DNA of 13,363 bases from an uncultured Eubacteriales bacterium (GTDB lineage Bacteria > Bacillota > Clostridia > Oscillospirales > CAG-272): positions 1-13,363 of the forward strand of contig CAKSEM010000018.1 of assembly GCA_934446485.1 (NCBI GenBank). The letters run 5' to 3'. The number at the start of each line of letters is the position of its first letter. The stretch's first letter is position 1. This document shows positions 5,452-12,819 of the stretch, in pieces. A program made the position numbers and the translations under genes. The notes under the pieces were generated by a model. That model was not told the DNA's origin and made no database searches. It was given only the letters and a program-made list of their open reading frames with translations.

Positions 5452-7164
5452 TCACGCTTTGCGAATACCGCGCCACAGGCGGGAATAGATTCCGCCCGCC
5501 GAAACGAGCTCGTCATGGGTGCCGCGTTCCGCTATGCCGTCGTCGGTCACGACGAGTATCTCATCGGCACCGCGCACGGTCGTCAGCCTATGTGCAACGA
5601 CGATCGTCGTGCGCCCGGCGCAGAGCCGTTCGAGACTCTCCTGGATCATAAGCTCCGATACGTTGTCAAGTGCGGAGGTCGCCTCATCGAGGATGAGGAT
5701 TGCGGGGTCCTTCAAAAAGACGCGCGCGATCGAGATGCGCTGCTTCTGCCCGCCCGACAGCTTCACGCCGCGTTCGCCGACCGCCGTCTCAAATCCGTGC
5801 TCGAGAGACATGATGTAGTCGTAAATATTAGCAGACTTCGCCGCGCGGTGCACATCCTCCTCCGTAGCATCGGGGCAGCCGTATGCGATGTTGTCGTAGA
5901 TCGACGCGTTGAAGAGGAATACGTCCTGTGCGACCACACCGATGTTCCGTCTGAGAGATGTCAGTGTGATCCCGTTCACATTTACACCGTCCACGCGAAC
6001 CTCGCCGTCCGTCACACGGTAGAAGCGCGGGATCAGATTGCAGATCGTGCTCTTTCCGCCGCCTGAGGGTCCGACGAGCGCCAGCGTACGTCCCGGCTCG
6101 ACCGAGAAGGATATGCCGCTCAGGATGTCGCGTCCCCCGTCGTATGAGAAGCTGACATCGTCGAATTCGATCCTGCCGTCGACCGTGCCGATGTCGATCG
6201 CTCCCGCGCCGTCGGATTCCTCGGGATAGTCCATGATCTCGCAGAAGCGCTCGAAGCCGGTCATTCCGTTCTGCAGCTGCTCGACGAAGGCGATCAGTCG
6301 CCGTATCGGGTTCATGAAGATGCTGATGTACAGAACGAACGCCGTGAAATCGGCGATCGTGATCTTTCCGTAGAAACAGAAGAGTCCGCCCGCGACGTAA
6401 AGAATGACGTTGAGCAGGTCTCCGATCAGCCCGGTGCCGCAGAAGAATTCCGCCATTGCGCGGTAGTATCTGCCGCGGGCGCGCACGAATTTTGCGTTTC
6501 CGCGTGCGAACTGCTCGTTCTCATATTCCGCACCGGCATACGCCTTGGACACGCGGATCCCCGAGATGCTGTTCTCGAGGTTTGCATTGACCTCGCCGAT
6601 CTCGACGCGCGCCTCCGCAGACGCGCGGCTCATGGCGATACGTTTCCACTGGGCGAACAGTATCATTAGCGGTACTGCGGCAAACACGATGAGCGCGAGC
6701 GGTAGGTAGATCGATGCCATGATCACAAACGCACCGATGAGCATTATAAGAGAGAGGAACAGGTCCTCCGGTCCGTGATGTGCAAGCTCGGAGATATCCA
6801 TGAGGTCGTTAATTATGCGGGACATGATGGTTCCGGTCTTGTTGTTGTCGAAGTAGGTGAGCGGGAGGCGCTGCAGGTGATCGAACACCTCGCGGCGCAT
6901 ATCTGCCTGGATCCTGACGCCGACGACGTGCCCGTAGTAGTCGATGAAATAGGTGAGCGCGGTCTTCAGGATATATATGGCGACGAGGACGCCTGCAAGC
7001 GTGAGCAGCAGGCGAAGGTTCCCTTCGGGGATATAGCTGTTCAGCATACGTCGTGTTATCATCGGATAGAATAGATCGCACGTCGCATAGACGAGTGCAC
7101 AGATCATATCTGCGGTGAAGAGCGCTATGTGCGGCCTGTAATATGAAGCGAATCTTTTTATCAT
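5452..7164 (-). CDS. ABC exporter, fused transmembrane and ATPase domains (MsbA/BmrA type half-transporter)
   Basis: This 570-residue protein has an N-terminal type IV exporter membrane domain (about residues 1-310, six hydrophobic segments, with the YFDNNKTGTIMSRIINDL coupling region near 104-121) and a C-terminal nucleotide-binding domain. All ATPase motifs are intact: A-loop Y341, Walker A GPSGGGKST 365-373, Q-loop Q413, signature LSGGQ 469-473, Walker B ILILDE with catalytic E494, D-loop SALD 497-500 and switch H525. It should work as a homodimer, because no second half-transporter is adjacent. The substrate cannot be read from sequence; drugs, lipids or peptides are all possible. The start has GGAGGA at 7171-7176 with a 6-base gap. 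It is the last gene of its operon, 53 bases after the COG2426 gene. Confidence 0.95.
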   Translation of the reverse strand: MIKRFASYYRPHIALFTADMICALVYATCDLFYPMITRRMLNSYIPEGNLRLLLTLAGVLVAIYILKTALTYFIDYYGHVVGVRIQADMRREVFDHLQRLPLTYFDNNKTGTIMSRIINDLMDISELAHHGPEDLFLSLIMLIGAFVIMASIYLPLALIVFAAVPLMILFAQWKRIAMSRASAEARVEIGEVNANLENSISGIRVSKAYAGAEYENEQFARGNAKFVRARGRYYRAMAEFFCGTGLIGDLLNVILYVAGGLFCFYGKITIADFTAFVLYISIFMNPIRRLIAFVEQLQNGMTGFERFCEIMDYPEESDGAGAIDIGTVDGRIEFDDVSFSYDGGRDILSGISFSVEPGRTLALVGPSGGGKSTICNLIPRFYRVTDGEVRVDGVNVNGITLTSLRRNIGVVAQDVFLFNASIYDNIAYGCPDATEEDVHRAAKSANIYDYIMSLEHGFETAVGERGVKLSGGQKQRISIARVFLKDPAILILDEATSALDNVSELMIQESLERLCAGRTTIVVAHRLTTVRGADEILVVTDDGIAERGTHDELVSAGGIYSRLWRGIRKA

Positions 7165-7217
7165 GGCGGATCCTCCGTGTCAGAGTCATGTCGTTAAACG
7201 GGGGCGGTGCCACTGTA

Positions 7218-7679
7218 TCAGAACAGCAGCCCCACCCCGAAGCACATTGCGGTCATGATCGCTCCCGCGGCAAGTACCCCGAGAGATATCATTGGAAATG
7301 AGTCCTTCAGCCTCATGCCGAGCACGGCGGCGACGAGTGAGCCCGTCCACGCACCCGTTCCCGGAAGCGGGATGGCGACGAGGATGAACAGCCCCAGCAT
7401 CTCATATTTTTTTATAACGTCCGATTTGTCCGCTGCCTTCTTCTCCATCCGCTCTGCGATGCGCCGCATGAAGGGAGCGCTCCGCTTCATCCAGTCGAAC
7501 ACGGGTCTGACGAACAGAACGAGAAACGGCACGGGGAGAATGTTCCCCGCGACGCAGATGAGGTACGAGAGCCACGGCGACAGTCCGGCAGCTGCGGCGT
7601 ATATCAGTGAGCCGCGCAGCTCAAGGATGGGCACCATCGACATCCCGAACGCTTTCAGGTATTCGGTAAACTGATCCAT
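7218..7679 (-). CDS. COG2426 / small multi-drug export family membrane protein
   Basis: This 153-residue membrane protein matches the Sm_multidrug_ex family (PF06695). Landmarks are ELRGS at 20-24, a GN..PVPF stretch at 45-52, and IPLPGTGAWTGS at 103-114 before two C-terminal hydrophobic segments. A basic amphipathic region (about 63-92) separates the two hydrophobic halves. The family name comes from an early drug-resistance link; the real substrate is uncertain. GGAAG at 7687-7691 lies 7 bases before the ATG. The gene sits 20 bases after the DUF896 gene and just before an ABC exporter, so the two membrane proteins are probably made together, which is not proof of a joint function. Confidence 0.88.
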   Translation of the reverse strand: MDQFTEYLKAFGMSMVPILELRGSLIYAAAAGLSPWLSYLICVAGNILPVPFLVLFVRPVFDWMKRSAPFMRRIAERMEKKAADKSDVIKKYEMLGLFILVAIPLPGTGAWTGSLVAAVLGMRLKDSFPMISLGVLAAGAIMTAMCFGVGLLF

Positions 7680-7699
7680 ATAGAAACTTCCGGAGATCC

Positions 7700-7912
7700 T
7701 TACTTCTTTTTTTTGAATTCGTTAAGCGGCGTGATCTCACCGTCGGGATATTCGACGGAGGTGTGATCGAGCATGTTGCGGAACGAGCTGCGGAACTCAG
7801 CGAGATATGCGCGGCGCAGCTCTGCGCGCTCAGCCTCTTCTTCGGGCGTGAGCCCGACGGTCTTTGCCTTTGCGGCAAGCTCGTTTATTCTCTCGAGATA
7901 TGTGTTTTCCAT
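7700..7912 (-). CDS. DUF896 (YnzC-like) small protein
   Basis: This 70-residue protein matches DUF896 (PF05979). It contains the INELAAKAKTVGLTPEEEAER helix-turn region (key residues N10, E11, L12, K15, L21, T22, E24), an LRRAYLAEFR segment at 32-41, and a C-terminal DGEITPLNEF followed by four lysines. YnzC-type proteins are short helical cytosolic proteins of unknown biochemical role in Bacillota. The frame is open upstream to 8104, but that part is arginine-rich shadow sequence. An AAGGAGG at 7924-7930, 11 bases before the ATG at 7912, marks the true start. The 169 bases between it and ruvX contain no gene or terminator that I can see. Confidence 0.9.
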   Translation of the reverse strand: MENTYLERINELAAKAKTVGLTPEEEAERAELRRAYLAEFRSSFRNMLDHTSVEYPDGEITPLNEFKKKK

Positions 7913-8081
7913 ATATTTATAAGCCTCCTTCGGCTGGGTGTTCCTTTCGCCCGTGCTCGGCGGAACCGTGACAGCGCGACATTCAGTTCGGATAGCTCGG
8001 CGCTGCCGTGCCGCCGCAGGCTGCGCCGCTTCTTTTCCGACGGGTGCTGTCCGTCTCACCGAGCCTCTGTGAGGCGGGACG

Positions 8082-8510
8082 TCACGGGCACGGTGCGGTT
8101 CCATTCTTTCTGGAGGTCAGATAGTCCTCCAGTATGAGCTTTGCCGACAGCTCATCTACGAATTGCCGATGCTTTCTGCCGTCGACTCCCGAGCCGTGCA
8201 GATATCTGTGCGCGCTGACGCTCGTGAGACGTTCGTCGTACATGACGCACCTTATACCGCACCGCTCTTCGAGGGAGGCGGCAAAGTCGCGGCACTTCAC
8301 GCTCCGCTCACCCTCTTCGCCGTTCATGTTGACGGGGTTCCCGACGACTATCAGCTCTGCCGACAGTTCCGCTGCACGCGCGGCGACCGCCTCTACGGTT
8401 CCCTTGAATCCGCCCTTGACGCAGCCCGCGCCCGTCGCCATCATCTCATATTTGTCACAGACGGCAAGTCCCGTCCTCACGTCTCCGAAGTCGACGCCCA
8501 TTATTATCAT
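8082..8510 (-). CDS. ruvX: RuvX/YqgF-family Holliday junction resolvase-like nuclease
   Basis: This 142-residue protein is the usual length for YqgF proteins and keeps the RNase H-fold acidic triad: D7 in GVDFGDVRTGLA, E93 in DERLTS and D119 in VDELSAKLILEDYL. The GNPVNMNGEEGERS stretch (57-70) is the family GLP-NMDG-EG motif. In other bacteria the protein is linked to resolving DNA junctions and to pre-16S rRNA 5'-end processing; which applies here cannot be told. AGGAGG at 8518-8523, 7 bases upstream, supports the first ATG. It follows the sugar kinase gene by 28 bases. Confidence 0.94.
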   Translation of the reverse strand: MIIMGVDFGDVRTGLAVCDKYEMMATGAGCVKGGFKGTVEAVAARAAELSAELIVVGNPVNMNGEEGERSVKCRDFAASLEERCGIRCVMYDERLTSVSAHRYLHGSGVDGRKHRQFVDELSAKLILEDYLTSRKNGTAPCP

Positions 8511-8538
8511 GCATTGTCCTCCTGCCGTGCAGTGCGGC

Positions 8539-9501
8539 TCATTCCGCCGCCTCCGCCGATGCTCCGTCGCGCTCCTCGGCGGCGCGCTTGTATTCGAGCA
8601 CCTCTGCGAGCGTCGGAACGGACGATGCCGCGCCGGGTCGCGTTATCGATATTGCGGCGGCGACATTCGCCATGCGGATGGCGGAGTGTATATTTCCGTT
8701 CTGTGTGTACGAATATGTCATGACTGCGGTGAACACGTCTCCGGCGGCAGTCGTGTCTACGGGGATAACGTTCTCCGGCGGATAGACGAAATACTCCTGG
8801 CCGTCGAACATGAATGCTCCGCGTTCTCCGAGCTTCAGTACGATATACTTTGCATTTACCATATTGTGCAGGCGGATCGCAGCGCGCAGCGCGGACTCCT
8901 CGTTCGACGGTGTGATGCCTGTGAATATGCGGCACTCGGATTCGTTAGGCGAGAATATTTCGACCCGGCCGAGGGATTTGAGCGGGAAGTCAAAGCGTGC
9001 GGGCGCTGCATCGATGAACACGGGGATGTCGCGCTCCGACGCGATCTTCGTCGCTTCTATAACGGTCTCGTCGGGGATCTCAAGCTGCAGATACACCGCG
9101 TCTGGGTAGCACGTGAAGGCGTCCTCAAGGTCTGCGGGTTCAAGCCTGCCGTTGGCACCGGGGAACACTATTATGCGGTTCTTTCCGCCGCGCTCGACGA
9201 TGATCGAAGCAAGTCCCGTCGGGTGCTCGCGATCCTCAGCCATGAATCGGGTGTCGATCCCCTCGGCGTGATACAGATTTTTGAGCTTTGCGCCGTTTGC
9301 GTCAGCTCCGATCTTGCACGAAAAGACGCAGTCCGCGCCGAAACGGGCAAAGGTGATGGCGCTGTTTGCGCCTTTGCCGCCCGGCGAATACGTATAGCCG
9401 CCGTTGTATTCGACGACGGTTTCCCCCGAGTACGGGATCCGTTCGATATTCTGCACAAAGTCGATATTTGCACTGCTGATAACGAGGATTCTCTTTTTCA
9501 T
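8539..9501 (-). CDS. PfkB-family sugar kinase, ribokinase-like
   Basis: This 320-residue cytosolic kinase shows both PfkB signatures: SPGGKGANSA at 39-48 with FGADCVF and KIGADANG after it, and DTTAAGDVF at 249-257 with catalytic D255. The N-terminal SSANIDFV segment corresponds to the substrate-binding N..D motif, and NESE at 186-189 to the NxxE motif. Best overall resemblance is to ribokinase, phosphorylating a pentose or nucleoside-type sugar with ATP, but no ribose transporter or D-ribose pyranase lies nearby, so the substrate is open. An in-frame GTG at 9522 has no ribosome site, while AGGCAGG at 9511-9517 precedes the ATG at 9501 by 9 bases, hence the chosen start. It is the first gene of a five-gene operon. 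Confidence 0.92.
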   Translation of the reverse strand: MKKRILVISSANIDFVQNIERIPYSGETVVEYNGGYTYSPGGKGANSAITFARFGADCVFSCKIGADANGAKLKNLYHAEGIDTRFMAEDREHPTGLASIIVERGGKNRIIVFPGANGRLEPADLEDAFTCYPDAVYLQLEIPDETVIEATKIASERDIPVFIDAAPARFDFPLKSLGRVEIFSPNESECRIFTGITPSNEESALRAAIRLHNMVNAKYIVLKLGERGAFMFDGQEYFVYPPENVIPVDTTAAGDVFTAVMTYSYTQNGNIHSAIRMANVAAAISITRPGAASSVPTLAEVLEYKRAAEERDGASAEAAE

Positions 9502-9567
9502 AAAGGAAGACCTGCCTTTCACTCAAGCCGCGGCGTGCCGCGCGAGCAATTTTAACGATATACCCCT

Positions 9568-9608
9568 ATTATAACTTGTATTGTAGCATATTTTACGGAA
9601 AAAAGCAA
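9568..9608 (-). promoter_or_regulatory. Probable promoter of the kinase-ruvX-ABC operon
   Basis: On the minus strand TTGCTT (9603-9608), a 17-base spacer and TACAAT (9580-9585) form a fair promoter. A second perfect TATAAT lies at 9568-9573 without a good -35. The short AT-rich island here stands out in otherwise GC-rich DNA. The rest of the gap from 9609 to 9752 holds no gene that I can support. Confidence 0.55.
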
Positions 9609-9752
9609 GCACAGCGGGATGAATTAAAGTGTGCGGCGCATCCGTTTGAGGCTCTTTCCGTCTCGACGGCGTGCGAACGTGTGTGCGGGCGCGAGATGGT
9701 AAAAACGGCGATTGTGAGAGGTCTTCGGCTTTTATGTGTGATGTGGGTGAAT

Positions 9753-9782
9753 AAAAAATCATCCGGGGCTCCCCCGGATGAT
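9753..9782 (-). terminator. Intrinsic terminator after the MORN-repeat gene
   Basis: On the minus strand ATCATCCGGGG pairs perfectly with CCCCGGATGAT around a 3-base GAG loop (9758-9782) and is followed by a run of T residues (9753-9757). It starts 7 bases past the MORN gene stop and closes the ThuA operon. Confidence 0.95.
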
Positions 9783-9788
9783 CCTGCG

Positions 9789-10616
9789 TTATTCAGCGTC
9801 ATCGTCCGTGCGGACGATGACTCCGTTCTCAAAGTTTCCGGTGTATACCCTGCCGCCGGGCCACGTGAACGTGCCATGCCCGTTCATCAGGTTGTCGCGG
9901 AACTCACCCTCGTACACCTCACCGTTTGCCCAGCGGTACACGCCGTGTCCCGAGCGCACGTCGTTCTGAAACTCACCCTCGTACACGTCGCCGTTTGCCC
10001 ACGTATAGGTGCCGCGCCCCATCTTCATGTTTTCGCTGTACTCGCCGGTGTAGGTGTCGCCGTAGGAATACTTGATCTCGCCCGTGCCGTCCCTGCGTCC
10101 CTCCTTGAAGGTGCCGGTGTACACGGTGCCGTCTGCCCACGTGTATGTGCCCTCTCCGTCGAACTTGCCGGAGACAAAGGTGCCCTCGTATACGTCCCCT
10201 CCGGATGAGGTGAGCTTACCTCGCCCTTCGATCAGATCGTTTTGAAATTCGCCCTCGTATACGTCGCCGTTCGCACAGACGAGGCGGCCGCTGCCGCTCT
10301 TCATCATCCGCGAGAGCCCCCCCTCATACGTATCGCCCGACGAATATGACAGCACTCCTGTGGAGGCGTCATATGTCGCGCTCGTCCCGTCGGAGTAGCG
10401 GATCATCCCGCGGCGCGGTGTGCCGTCTGAATCGACCGTTCCGATAAAGCGGATGCGCAGACCGCTGCCGGTCTCCGTGCTGATATAGCGAAAGCCGCAG
10501 ATGTATAGCACTGCCGCCGTGACGATAAGGAGTGCCACCGCAGCGATCACGATCCCGGTCATGACCTTTGCAAATCGTGAGCGGCGCCGCCGCGGTCTGT
10601 ATGGCTGATTGTACAT
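9789..10616 (-). CDS. Membrane-anchored MORN-repeat protein
   Basis: The 275-residue protein starts with an arginine-rich tail (about residues 7-17), has one transmembrane helix (about 18-40), a linker, and then seven full 23-residue MORN repeats plus part of an eighth (about 96-268). The units follow VYEGEF..(8)..G.G.Y.W.(D/N)G. By the positive-inside rule the repeats should lie outside the cell. MORN repeats form extended beta-hairpin surfaces and serve in protein or lipid contact; no catalytic domain is attached. The upstream AAAGGA lies 11 bases from the ATG. It is the last gene of the ThuA/DUF1934 operon, 21 bases after the 2-TM gene. Its partner is unknown, and toxin or adhesin roles would be guesses. 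Confidence 0.9.
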   Translation of the reverse strand: MYNQPYRPRRRRSRFAKVMTGIVIAAVALLIVTAAVLYICGFRYISTETGSGLRIRFIGTVDSDGTPRRGMIRYSDGTSATYDASTGVLSYSSGDTYEGGLSRMMKSGSGRLVCANGDVYEGEFQNDLIEGRGKLTSSGGDVYEGTFVSGKFDGEGTYTWADGTVYTGTFKEGRRDGTGEIKYSYGDTYTGEYSENMKMGRGTYTWANGDVYEGEFQNDVRSGHGVYRWANGEVYEGEFRDNLMNGHGTFTWPGGRVYTGNFENGVIVRTDDDAE

Positions 10617-10637
10617 AATAACGACCGTCCTTTCGGA

Positions 10638-11165
10638 TTATCCTATCCTGTCGGGTACGTAGGTGAGCATGGTGACGATCTGCGGAAAGAAGCGGATGAG
10701 AAGCTCCGCGGCAGCGAAGATCAAAACGACCCCGAGCGCGAGCAGCCACGGATTATCACCGCCGCCGCGCCGCAGCACGTTCGGCACTCTTTTCAGCTGT
10801 GCGCCGTCACCGTCGCCGTCTGCGTGGTCGGCGGGGACGTACCACGAGAGCTCGCGGCCGACACCGCCGAGCTGAGCTTTGCCGTCCGGCGTCACGGACG
10901 CAACAGCTTCACCGAGAGATGCGCCGTTTCCGAGAAGGAGCCGATGCTCGAGCGTTATATGACGCCGTGCTTTTTCGAGAGCTGTAAGGCTTACGGCGTT
11001 CTGCGGCGAGTCTGCTCCGGCATCGCGCAGCGATTCAATAAACCGCACGGCGGCGCGGCGGCGCAGAAAGTCGAATACCGAGAGGCCCGCGACGATCACC
11101 GCCGCGATCCGTATAAGGTACGGCGCCGCGTCCGTGCCGGACAGTGCAAATATGCTGTGTATCAT
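10638..11165 (-). CDS. Unknown two-TM membrane protein
   Basis: I do not recognise this 175-residue protein. It has a hydrophobic helix near residues 15-33, an RRR cluster just after it, a middle part of about 100 residues that is hydrophilic with one acidic/glycine patch (HADGDGDG), a positively charged stretch (KRVPNVLRR), and a second hydrophobic segment near 139-160. The basic residues flanking both helices suggest that the middle region is cytosolic. GGAGG at 11172-11176 is 6 bases before the ATG, so the start is well supported. It lies between the DUF1934 and MORN genes with short gaps of 21 bases on each side, consistent with cotranscription. It could be a partner of the MORN protein, but nothing in its sequence proves it. 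Confidence 0.8.
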   Translation of the reverse strand: MIHSIFALSGTDAAPYLIRIAAVIVAGLSVFDFLRRRAAVRFIESLRDAGADSPQNAVSLTALEKARRHITLEHRLLLGNGASLGEAVASVTPDGKAQLGGVGRELSWYVPADHADGDGDGAQLKRVPNVLRRGGGDNPWLLALGVVLIFAAAELLIRFFPQIVTMLTYVPDRIG

Positions 11166-11186
11166 CGTATGCCTCCGATCCGGTGC

Positions 11187-11795
11187 TTATCCGAACTCCC
11201 TCGTGCCGCCGTCCGGGTCCGGCAGCACCTCTATCTTCATTATTGTATGCTGAGATACCGCTCCCGATATCTCTACCGTGTATTCGAGCAGTATCACTCC
11301 CGTGCCGTCCGATACGGTGTTGCGGACGCGTCCCGTGCTGAACGTCACGGGCAGAGTCATCCCCCCTGCGGACAGCTCGCACACGTGCCGCCTGCCTTCC
11401 TCGAGAATGTACATGCTCGAGGTGCCGCCGGAGCGCACGATGGCGACCAGCTTCGGTTCGTCGAGCGTGAAGGTTATCTGAGTCAGCGTCGGCAGATCCT
11501 CGGACAGTTCACTGTCGTCATAGGAGATCGTGACGCGCCCGTTCTGTACGCTGAGCGCCGCTTCGGTGTTCTGCTCGATCCGCGTGAGCTCTTCGCCGTG
11601 CTCCTCGGAGCGGCTGTCGAGATAGCGGAGCGCCGCATCCTCGATGTCCTCGGGAAATGCGTCGTCAAATTCAGCTGCCTCGCCGTCGGATCCTCCGAAC
11701 GCTTCCTCATACGGAAGAGGCGCATCATTCTGCGCGATCTGCGACACTATGCGCAGTCTTACGGCGTCTCCGGAGGTCGGGAGCTGTTCGAGCAT
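11187..11795 (-). CDS. DUF1934 (YwiB-like) beta-barrel protein with acidic insertion
   Basis: The C-terminal part of this 202-residue protein aligns by eye with DUF1934 (PF09148): a VTISYDDSEL strand, TQITFTL, VAIVRSGG near residue 120, then FSTGRVRNT and ILLEYTVEISG strands and a final KIEVLPD. These correspond to the YwiB landmarks LSYYEE, T.V.V, VMRSG, F..G and Y.MHVG. The family folds as a small calycin-like barrel of unknown function. Unusually, a strongly acidic segment (about residues 29-72, rich in E and D) follows the first strand, making the protein longer than the usual 140 or so residues. The ATG at 11795 lies one base past the ThuA stop; a GTG at 11807 is an alternative start, and neither has a strong ribosome site, so coupling to ThuA translation is likely. 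Confidence 0.75.
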   Translation of the reverse strand: MLEQLPTSGDAVRLRIVSQIAQNDAPLPYEEAFGGSDGEAAEFDDAFPEDIEDAALRYLDSRSEEHGEELTRIEQNTEAALSVQNGRVTISYDDSELSEDLPTLTQITFTLDEPKLVAIVRSGGTSSMYILEEGRRHVCELSAGGMTLPVTFSTGRVRNTVSDGTGVILLEYTVEISGAVSQHTIMKIEVLPDPDGGTREFG

Positions 11796-11796
11796 G

Positions 11797-12540
11797 TCAG
11801 TGCTCACAGCCTGATACCGGCTTTACGTAGGGAGCATCGCTCGGAATCTCATACCCGAAATCATTCGGGCGTACCCAGTGAACGCCGTTCTGCAGTATCC
11901 GTCTGACGTACGGGTTGTAGAAGGAACGGCACTCCTCGTGTCCCGGCTGGAAGTAGAATATCTTGCCGGCACCGCGGGTGAACGTGCAGCCTGCGCGGAA
12001 GATGTATCCGCTGTCATACCATGCACCGAAGATGAGATCGTCCGGCTTCGGAATGTAGAAGGGTTCGCCGTACATCTCTTCAAGGTCGAGGTCAAAGTGG
12101 TCGGGTATGCCCGCAGCGATCGGGTGAGAGGGAGCGAGATTCCATACGATCTCGTGACAGTTGTCGCCCCACGAGAGGTTCCCCGTTGCGCCGACAAGCG
12201 CGCGGAACGGCTTGGAGTGGTGAGCCGAATGGCACGCGACAAAGCCCATGCCGCCGTTGTATACTCTCTTTCTTATGTACTCGACGCGGTCGTCTCTGAC
12301 CTCACCGTGGCACATATGTCCCCACCATACGAGGACGTCGGTCTCGTCGAGCACCTCATCGGGGATTCCGTTGTCGGGGTCGTCGAGGGTCGCCGTGCGC
12401 ACGATGATATCGTCGCACTCGCCGAGAATGTCGGCGATGGCGCCGTGTATACCCTTCGGGTAAATTTCGGCGATGCGGGGTTCGTTCCGTTCATGCCGAT
12501 ACTCGTTCCAAACCGTAACTCTAATCTTTCCGTCTTTCAT
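11797..12540 (-). CDS. ThuA-like domain protein (trehalose-utilisation family)
   Basis: This 247-residue protein matches the ThuA family (PF06283), whose fold resembles type 1 glutamine amidotransferases. Landmarks are VTVWNEYRHE at 8-17, IYPKGIHGAIA near 26-36, WWGHMCHGEV at 72-81, FVACHSAHHSKPF at 100-112 and GKIFYFQPGHEE towards the C-terminus. Some members of the family act on trehalose or related sugars in rhizobia, probably in oxidised-sugar metabolism. The Clostridial form here is common and its substrate is unknown. There is no signal peptide, so it is cytosolic. AAAGGA at 12549-12554 stands 8 bases before the ATG. It is the first gene of its operon, with a leader of about 86 bases. 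Confidence 0.9.
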   Translation of the reverse strand: MKDGKIRVTVWNEYRHERNEPRIAEIYPKGIHGAIADILGECDDIIVRTATLDDPDNGIPDEVLDETDVLVWWGHMCHGEVRDDRVEYIRKRVYNGGMGFVACHSAHHSKPFRALVGATGNLSWGDNCHEIVWNLAPSHPIAAGIPDHFDLDLEEMYGEPFYIPKPDDLIFGAWYDSGYIFRAGCTFTRGAGKIFYFQPGHEECRSFYNPYVRRILQNGVHWVRPNDFGYEIPSDAPYVKPVSGCEH

Positions 12541-12566
12541 TGTCGTGATCCTTTCGTGGCTCAGAT

Positions 12567-12619
12567 GCTCCTGCGCGGGAGCGGAATTTATCTATCGGCG
12601 CCGGTTCGCGGTCGCGCCG
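12567..12619 (-). other. Two GC-rich hairpins in the ThuA leader
   Basis: Between the predicted start (about 12626) and the ribosome site are CGGCGC (12596-12601) pairing with GCGCCG (12614-12619), and GCTCC (12567-12571) pairing with GGAGC (12578-12582). Neither overlaps the ribosome site or has a U-tract, so a terminator or riboswitch is not supported. They may simply stabilise the 5' end. Confidence 0.35.
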
Positions 12620-12632
12620 AATATTTCATATA

Positions 12633-12661
12633 ATTATATCATAATGCACACGCGCCGTCAA
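12633..12661 (-). promoter_or_regulatory. Near-consensus promoter of the ThuA-MORN operon
   Basis: On the minus strand TTGACG (12656-12661) is followed by a 17-base spacer and a perfect TATAAT (12633-12638), eleven of twelve consensus matches. The predicted start is near 12626. It is divergent from the SLH gene promoter, whose -35 lies about 70 bases away. Confidence 0.9.
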
Positions 12662-12731
12662 GGCGGAATGCGCCGCTTTGCGGGAGTCATGTTAGATAAA
12701 AATCGCGTTAAGATTTTGTACATAATCCCGA

Positions 12732-12760
12732 TTGAATTGTCAACCGAAAAAGCGTATAAT
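12732..12760 (+). promoter_or_regulatory. Promoter of the SLH-domain gene
   Basis: TTGAAT (12732-12737), a 17-base spacer and a perfect TATAAT (12755-12760) give a good plus-strand promoter. The predicted start near 12767 leaves a leader of about 53 bases before the ATG at 12820. Confidence 0.8.
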
Positions 12761-12819
12761 AAAATCGGATATATCGGAAGGATATGTCGAATAAATTATA
12801 ACTATGGAGGTAAACCGAG

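Noticed and set aside
7913..8104. N-terminal extension of the DUF896 gene
   Set aside because: The extra 64 residues are arginine/proline-rich, overlap the end of ruvX and lie upstream of a clear ribosome site.
8134..9555. Plus-strand open frame of 473 codons
   Set aside because: It is antisense to ruvX and the sugar kinase, both with intact family motifs. Long antisense frames are expected in GC-rich genes.
10824..11906. Plus-strand open frame of 360 codons
   Set aside because: It is antisense to the 2-TM, DUF1934 and ThuA genes, has no ribosome site and reads as arginine-rich shadow.
12541..12632. Riboswitch or attenuator in the ThuA leader
   Set aside because: The two hairpins are short, have no U-tract, do not cover the ribosome site, and match no riboswitch core I know.
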